Position numbers and translations under genes: made by a program
Shown here: one piece after another, positions 59,931-64,000 of the stretch
Position numbering within the stretch: position 1 is the stretch's first letter
Layout: every line of letters starts with the position of its first letter
NCBI GenBank assembly: GCA_018398805.1
Contig: JAGFBZ010000577.1
Span: forward strand, 62,001-126,000
From: Hirundichthys speculiger
Taxonomy: Eukaryota; Chordata; Actinopteri; Beloniformes; Exocoetidae
Direction: 5' to 3'
Length of the DNA stretch: 64,000 nucleotides
The notes under the pieces: generated by a model
What the model was told of the DNA's origin: nothing
The model's database searches: none
Seen by the model: the letters and a program-made list of their open reading frames with translations, nothing else

Positions 59931-61037
59931 TTGGCAAAGTTGTTTGTTGTTGAAATTTAGGAGTTTCCAAAACAACACAATCTTGTTATTTGTTTTATTG
60001 TAAAAGTCAAGTGGGTGGAAATCACAAAAGCTGAAGTTCAGTTTAACAGTTTTCAGCACAATGCATAGATTGTTTTTGTCACCAGCTTTTGCCTGGAAAC
60101 TAACTATGACAATTTGTAACCACATATATACTGTTTTATGTTAATTTGAGGTTTTAAGGGGGAAGTCTGTTTTAAGGGAATTGAACCATCTCAGATTGTG
60201 GTGATGGGAGAAAGCCACCTTTTGACTCACGTGCCAGTGGCCAAAACTTGTTCTCAGGTCAGATTTATTTAGTTTTAACACCCAAGTATGTGGAAAGTGT
60301 CAGTTCAGTTTAATGATTTTAATACAATGCTTGTGCATTTATATAGGTTGTGGACCAACTTTTGTATCCACTGTAATTGTGAGAATTATCCCCCTAAATG
60401 GTATTCTATATTTTAAGTGGGGGCTTTAATTTTGTCAGAAAACTTAAATAGTTTCAGGATAAGGAAATGTAAGTGTGGAGGAGTAAATGACTTCATTTAC
60501 TGGTAATTTTGTAATGTTTCAAAAGATGTGTTAAGCATTCCACTAAATAAAATTTTCAAGTTGCAACTCATATTTTAAGTTTGTATTGTGTTGATATAAC
60601 TCAAATGGTATAAGGCAATCGGTTTCCTCAAATGAATTGAGTAACGAGAAGTTGTAAGAACTATAATGTTGTAGTTTGTTGTGGTGAAGGCAAAAGACTA
60701 CCTGTAACTTGAAAGGTAACATTTGTGTTAAGAAGAGCCATTTAAGTTAATATTACTTAATTCGGATAAATTAAATTAACACATTTTGAATTAGTTTGGA
60801 GAAGTGTTACATACAAGTGTAATATATTTGTTTGTTTTAAGTTCTGGTAACTTGAGTGGAATGGTAACTGTAACTTAATTTACCCAAGCTCCCATAACAA
60901 TAATTTATTGAGTTACTAAAACTTAAAAAAATTGACTACACAAAATTATTTGATTTAAGTTAATAAACTTAAATGATTTAAGGCAATCAGTTTCCTCAAA
61001 TAGTTTGAGTTCAACTAACTCATCAGGTTTTACAGTG
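59931..61037 (+). repeat. CACTA right non-coding region with subterminal repeats
   Basis: AAGGCAATCGGTTTCCTCAAATG (60,615-60,637; 20 shared bases AAGGCAATC.GTTTCCTCAA) recurs at 60,979-61,000. Many TTAAGTT/AACTTAA motifs lie between, and the inverted terminus AGGTTTTACAGTG ends at 61,037. No gene here. Confidence 0.65.
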
Positions 61038-61436
61038 TACTTTCTTAAAAGTCGGCACCAGCACAGTTCTCCTTGATTCCTCAAGCATCCTCTCACTCTT
61101 TAAGATCTTGTTGAATGTCTTAGTCAAAAGCTCCACTGCCACCTCTCCTAAAGACTTCCGTACCCCCACAGGTATCTCATCAGGACCAACTGTCTGTCCA
61201 CTGTTTGTCCTCTTCAATGCCCTCCTCACTTCAGCCTTACTAATCTTTGCCACCTCCTAGTCCACAACAATCAACATTTCTACTCTTCATTCTCTTTCAT
61301 TTTCCTCATTCATCAACTCTTCAAAGTACTCTTTCCATCTTCCTGTCACACTTCTGGCACCCGTCAATATATTTCCATCTCTGTCCTTAATCACCTTAGC
61401 CTCCTCCACATCCTTCCCATCTCAATTCCTCCGTGT
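61038..61436 (-). pseudogene. RTE-type LINE, upstream part of ORF2
   Basis: The minus strand reads KDVEEAKVIKDRDGNILTGA, WKEYFEELMNEENERE, then after stops KISKAEVRRALKRTNSGQTV, GPDEIPVGV and RRTVLVPTFKK at the CACTA junction. WKEYFEELMN, GPD.IPVEV.K and V.I.K are standard RTE motifs before the reverse transcriptase palm. It continues at 53,405 after the CACTA element. Confidence 0.8.
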
Positions 61437-63399
61437 CATCAGCCTGTATAAGCCTCATACACAAGTAAGACAGAACCTTTGCTGTTGATGCGGAAAACCA
61501 TAATTACCCTGGTACAGTAAGAGGTTAAGGTGAAGAAGTTGTCAAGAATTTCAAGATAACAACAACAACAACTGTGGGCAGCTGGCTCTATTCACACAGA
61601 GACTACATCATACCAGCATAAAAGAAAACTCTCCTTGTTAAAACCCCAGTGTTCCCGTTTAGAATCTGCATATACAGAACAGAGGCATCTTAGCACCACA
61701 TCAGTGTATGATTACACAAACTCAAGGAGAGGTGTGCTGTGACATGGCTCACATTTACAAAATCAGTCTGAATTTCAGTACAACAGTCTTTATCTTGAAA
61801 GTGCTTTACATAAGAGACTTTATCATGTGACTAGATTTTTCATTCTTTCACCTTAATAAATGGCGTCTACTTACATAACAGCGCATTAACCTTGTGAGAA
61901 ATTACGGGCCTCTCTTTAAGATGCAGTTGAGAGTGGACATTTTGCTTGTTGGTTTCTTCTTGTTACTTACAGTTTTTAAACCTTCTTTTCTTCCCTCATG
62001 AATTTAATTGGTTATTTTAGAGTGACTTTGTAATTTTTGTTTTTAATTGCCAAGTCTCGGCTCATCTAGTAATTTCTAAAAAGCTCAACATAAATTAGCC
62101 AGACTCAGCGGTTTAATTAAACCTCTTAACTCAGTGAAATGCATAAAAATTCTTAAAACACATTTAGCCGGATTTCTTTTTTTTTTTCCTTTTCATCCTT
62201 TGTGGAAAAAATAGGAGGCACGCAGAAAAATGTTATCACCTCGTCAAAGCTGCAGTCACACAGGTTTCTGGGCCTTTGCGCTTCTTTTCTATGTATCTAA
62301 CCCCTAAATCCCATTATGGTGACTCAAAGGCTGGCTGCTTGCAATGAATAGACCCACAATATACTTTTCTGATTTTTCACAGTGGTCAATTTAGTAGGTT
62401 GCTATTCCTCTCACCCAGCTTTGAGGAGGTTTTAAGGGACACCTTTGAAGTGCATTATAGTCCTTTTAGTGGCGTGGATTCACGCTGAGCTTTGAAAGAG
62501 CTCAGCGAGATCAGTGCTGGTCTGCCTGTGCAGTCACTTTGAGTGCTCAGGAGGAAATTTGATTACTTTGAGTCAGTAGTCAACAAGCCTACATCTTCTG
62601 TGTTTTCACTGAAAGAGTTTTCATCGTTTCATAGGGTTGCAGTCGTCTCATTCATTCATTTAGTTATTTTTCCTCAAAAGTACATTGAGACAATCAAAGA
62701 ACAGAAAAGAACTGCTTAAATCTGGGCTTTATTTAGGAAACCAGCTCTCGCCTTTTTCCTGATTTGGTATTGCTTGGCACAGGTGTCGGGAGGCATAAAG
62801 CATCACATCTATGTCGGTCCTGTATCCTCTTTTTTATTAAATGGAATTAGCGGGCGTATTTACTGAAACGCAGTTTGTTAAATTTCGCATCTATCCCAAT
62901 CAATTCAGTCATGGAAAAAGCTGTAAATCAAAATATTTTTTTCAGGATACAATGGTTAGAATGACATGATAGAAGATGAAAAACTGTCATTAGTGAGTAA
63001 GTGAGTGAGTGAGTGAGTGAGTTAGTGAGGTTAGATGGGTGTGAAGCAGCTGAGTCCTCACTTATGATACACTACTGTCTTCCTCGCAGAAATGACTTCC
63101 AGTATTTGCAGTATCATTTTGAGCTGTATTGCCCTTATGCCCTTATCATTGATTTAGTTACAGATAATTTACTTTTCTTTCAAAACTATTGGAGCACATC
63201 AGGGTGCATTTTTCTGTTGCTCACACAAGCAGAAAGAGAGAGGGAGAGAGAGAATTTTGACATTCCCTGTCGTATATGTAAATACAAATACTTAAATATT
63301 TTAATTCAGTACAGTCAGTCTACTCACTCAATGAAGCTTAAACACTCTTCTAATCTTTTTTTTTTTTGTGTGTGTGTTGTGGACATTTTTCACAGCCTG
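61437..63399. other. Non-coding, nothing recognised
   Basis: Contains (AGTG)n at 62,995-63,020 and (GA)n at 63,231-63,252. No gene signal. Confidence 0.5.
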
Positions 63400-63561
63400 A
63401 AAGGGAAAAAAATAACGTGTGAAGGAATGGGAATCAAGACATCTGAGGCATCAAACTTAATCCAGCACTTAAAAGTGCACCACCCTACTGAGCATGCTCA
63501 GTCTTATAAAGCTGACAAAAATCAAGAGGCTAAAAACAAAGCAAGTAGAGCACACAACTGA
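63400..63561 (+). pseudogene. hAT BED-type zinc-finger remnant
   Basis: After a possible acceptor (GACATTTTTCACAG) the plus strand encodes GMGIKTSEASNLIQHLKVHH then PTEHAQSYKADKNQEAKNK and a stop. S.AS.NL..HLK.HHP.E is the second half of the BED zinc finger in ZBED1-like hAT transposases, with both histidines kept. The CxxC half is decayed (only ITCEGMG remains upstream). The longer frame beginning at 63,013 includes unrelated intron-like sequence, so I limit the call to the recognisable part. Confidence 0.5.
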
Positions 63562-64000
63562 GAGCCTTTGATATATTTCATTGTTAATTAAATGAATATG
63601 TGCATCAGCCAAAATGGATATTGGCAGGTCAGACCTTGAAGAAAACTGGGAATCAGAATTGGTAATGAAAAATGTAATTGGCGCTTCTCCACTTCAAATT
63701 CAGTAATAATGATAAAATACAGAGGTTTTGGCTTCTCTGCTCCGATCTAATCAATCTTCACTTATTAGACATATGTAGAGATACCGGGGCTGGTGAGCCT
63801 ACAGATAGAAGATGGGAAAGAGGTGCGATTTTAACTGTGGCAATGAACTTGGCAGGCAGAGGACATTCAGAGGCATGGAAGAGATGAGTACCTCTTGTTT
63901 CTTTTCTTAAATAGACCTGTGAACAAGATGGAGTAGTTGGAATGAGCCATGCAGAGAGCTGAACGTGCGCACACTGTGATGCTCTGGACTGATTGCCTGA
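63562..64000. other. Non-coding, nothing recognised
   Basis: No element or coding signal to the end of the window. Confidence 0.5.

Larger units (their letters stand above)
53406..61037 (+). mobile_element. CACTA/EnSpm-type DNA transposon, two genes, TA target duplication
   Basis: Ends are CACTGTAAAACCTAACAG and, from the right, CACTGTAAAACCTGATGAG. That is 13 identical bases beginning with CACTG, the CACTR start of CACTA/EnSpm elements. TA flanks both sides (53,404-53,405 and 61,038-61,039). Removing the element and one TA rejoins the host RTE reading frame exactly, which fixes both boundaries. Length 7,632 bp. Plus-strand contents: a 5' leader with a splice donor near 54,304, a zinc-finger/DDE transposase-like gene (54,691-57,382) and a spliced SAMD3-like gene (57,731-59,928). 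Long AT-rich subterminal regions carry repeated motifs. Confidence 0.85.

Noticed and set aside
63013..63399. N-terminal part of the 182-codon frame ending in a BED-like segment
   Set aside because: Contains (GA)n and T-rich low-complexity sequence and an acceptor before the BED part; it looks like intron sequence read through.

Overview
This is a window of teleost fish nuclear DNA (AT-rich, no operons, spliced eukaryotic gene structures). It is built largely from transposable elements typical of fish: L2-, RTE- and L1-type LINEs, Tc1/mariner, hAT, piggyBac, PIF/Harbinger and CACTA (EnSpm) DNA transposons, MITEs and microsatellites. I found no complete host gene. The only candidate host coding sequence is a pair of small exon-like segments at 16.36 and 17.04 kb (+), whose gene I do not recognise.

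Layout. 0.7-2.0 kb: decayed Tc1-like transposon split by a MITE. 3.84-6.11 kb: piggyBac-type element with TTAA ends, its middle replaced by a palindromic 157-bp tandem array. 9.2-10.4 kb: a second copy of the same MITE, then a hAT derivative with an 8-bp target duplication. 12.6-13.7 and 15.4-16.2 kb: Tc1 remnants and a TA-flanked MITE. 21.9-25.5 kb: LINE scraps, an LTR-like repeat and a second TA-flanked MITE. 27.2-28.8 kb: an L2 copy split by a hAT MITE. 33.1-37.2 kb: an L2 copy split by a hAT element that is itself split by a Harbinger. 45.0-47.1 kb: a Harbinger split by a hAT that is split by a LINE fragment. 51.8-61.4 kb: an RTE-type LINE (minus strand) split by an L2 fragment and by a 7.6-kb CACTA-type element.

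The CACTA-type element (53,406-61,037) is the most gene-like part of the window. It has CACTG termini and a TA target duplication, and carries two plus-strand genes. The first is a C2H2 zinc-finger/DDE transposase-like protein. The second is a spliced gene of the family usually annotated in fish as sterile alpha motif domain-containing protein 3-like. Both are interrupted by one- or two-base frame breaks, several of them in homopolymers or short repeats, so the copy is either recently dead or its breaks are assembly errors. The transposase presumably cuts and joins DNA at the termini. The role of the second protein is unknown, and its presence inside the termini makes it a candidate accessory factor.

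Nesting order and target duplications allow relative dating: RTE and older L2 copies came first, then hAT and CACTA insertions, then Harbinger or LINE insertions within some of those.
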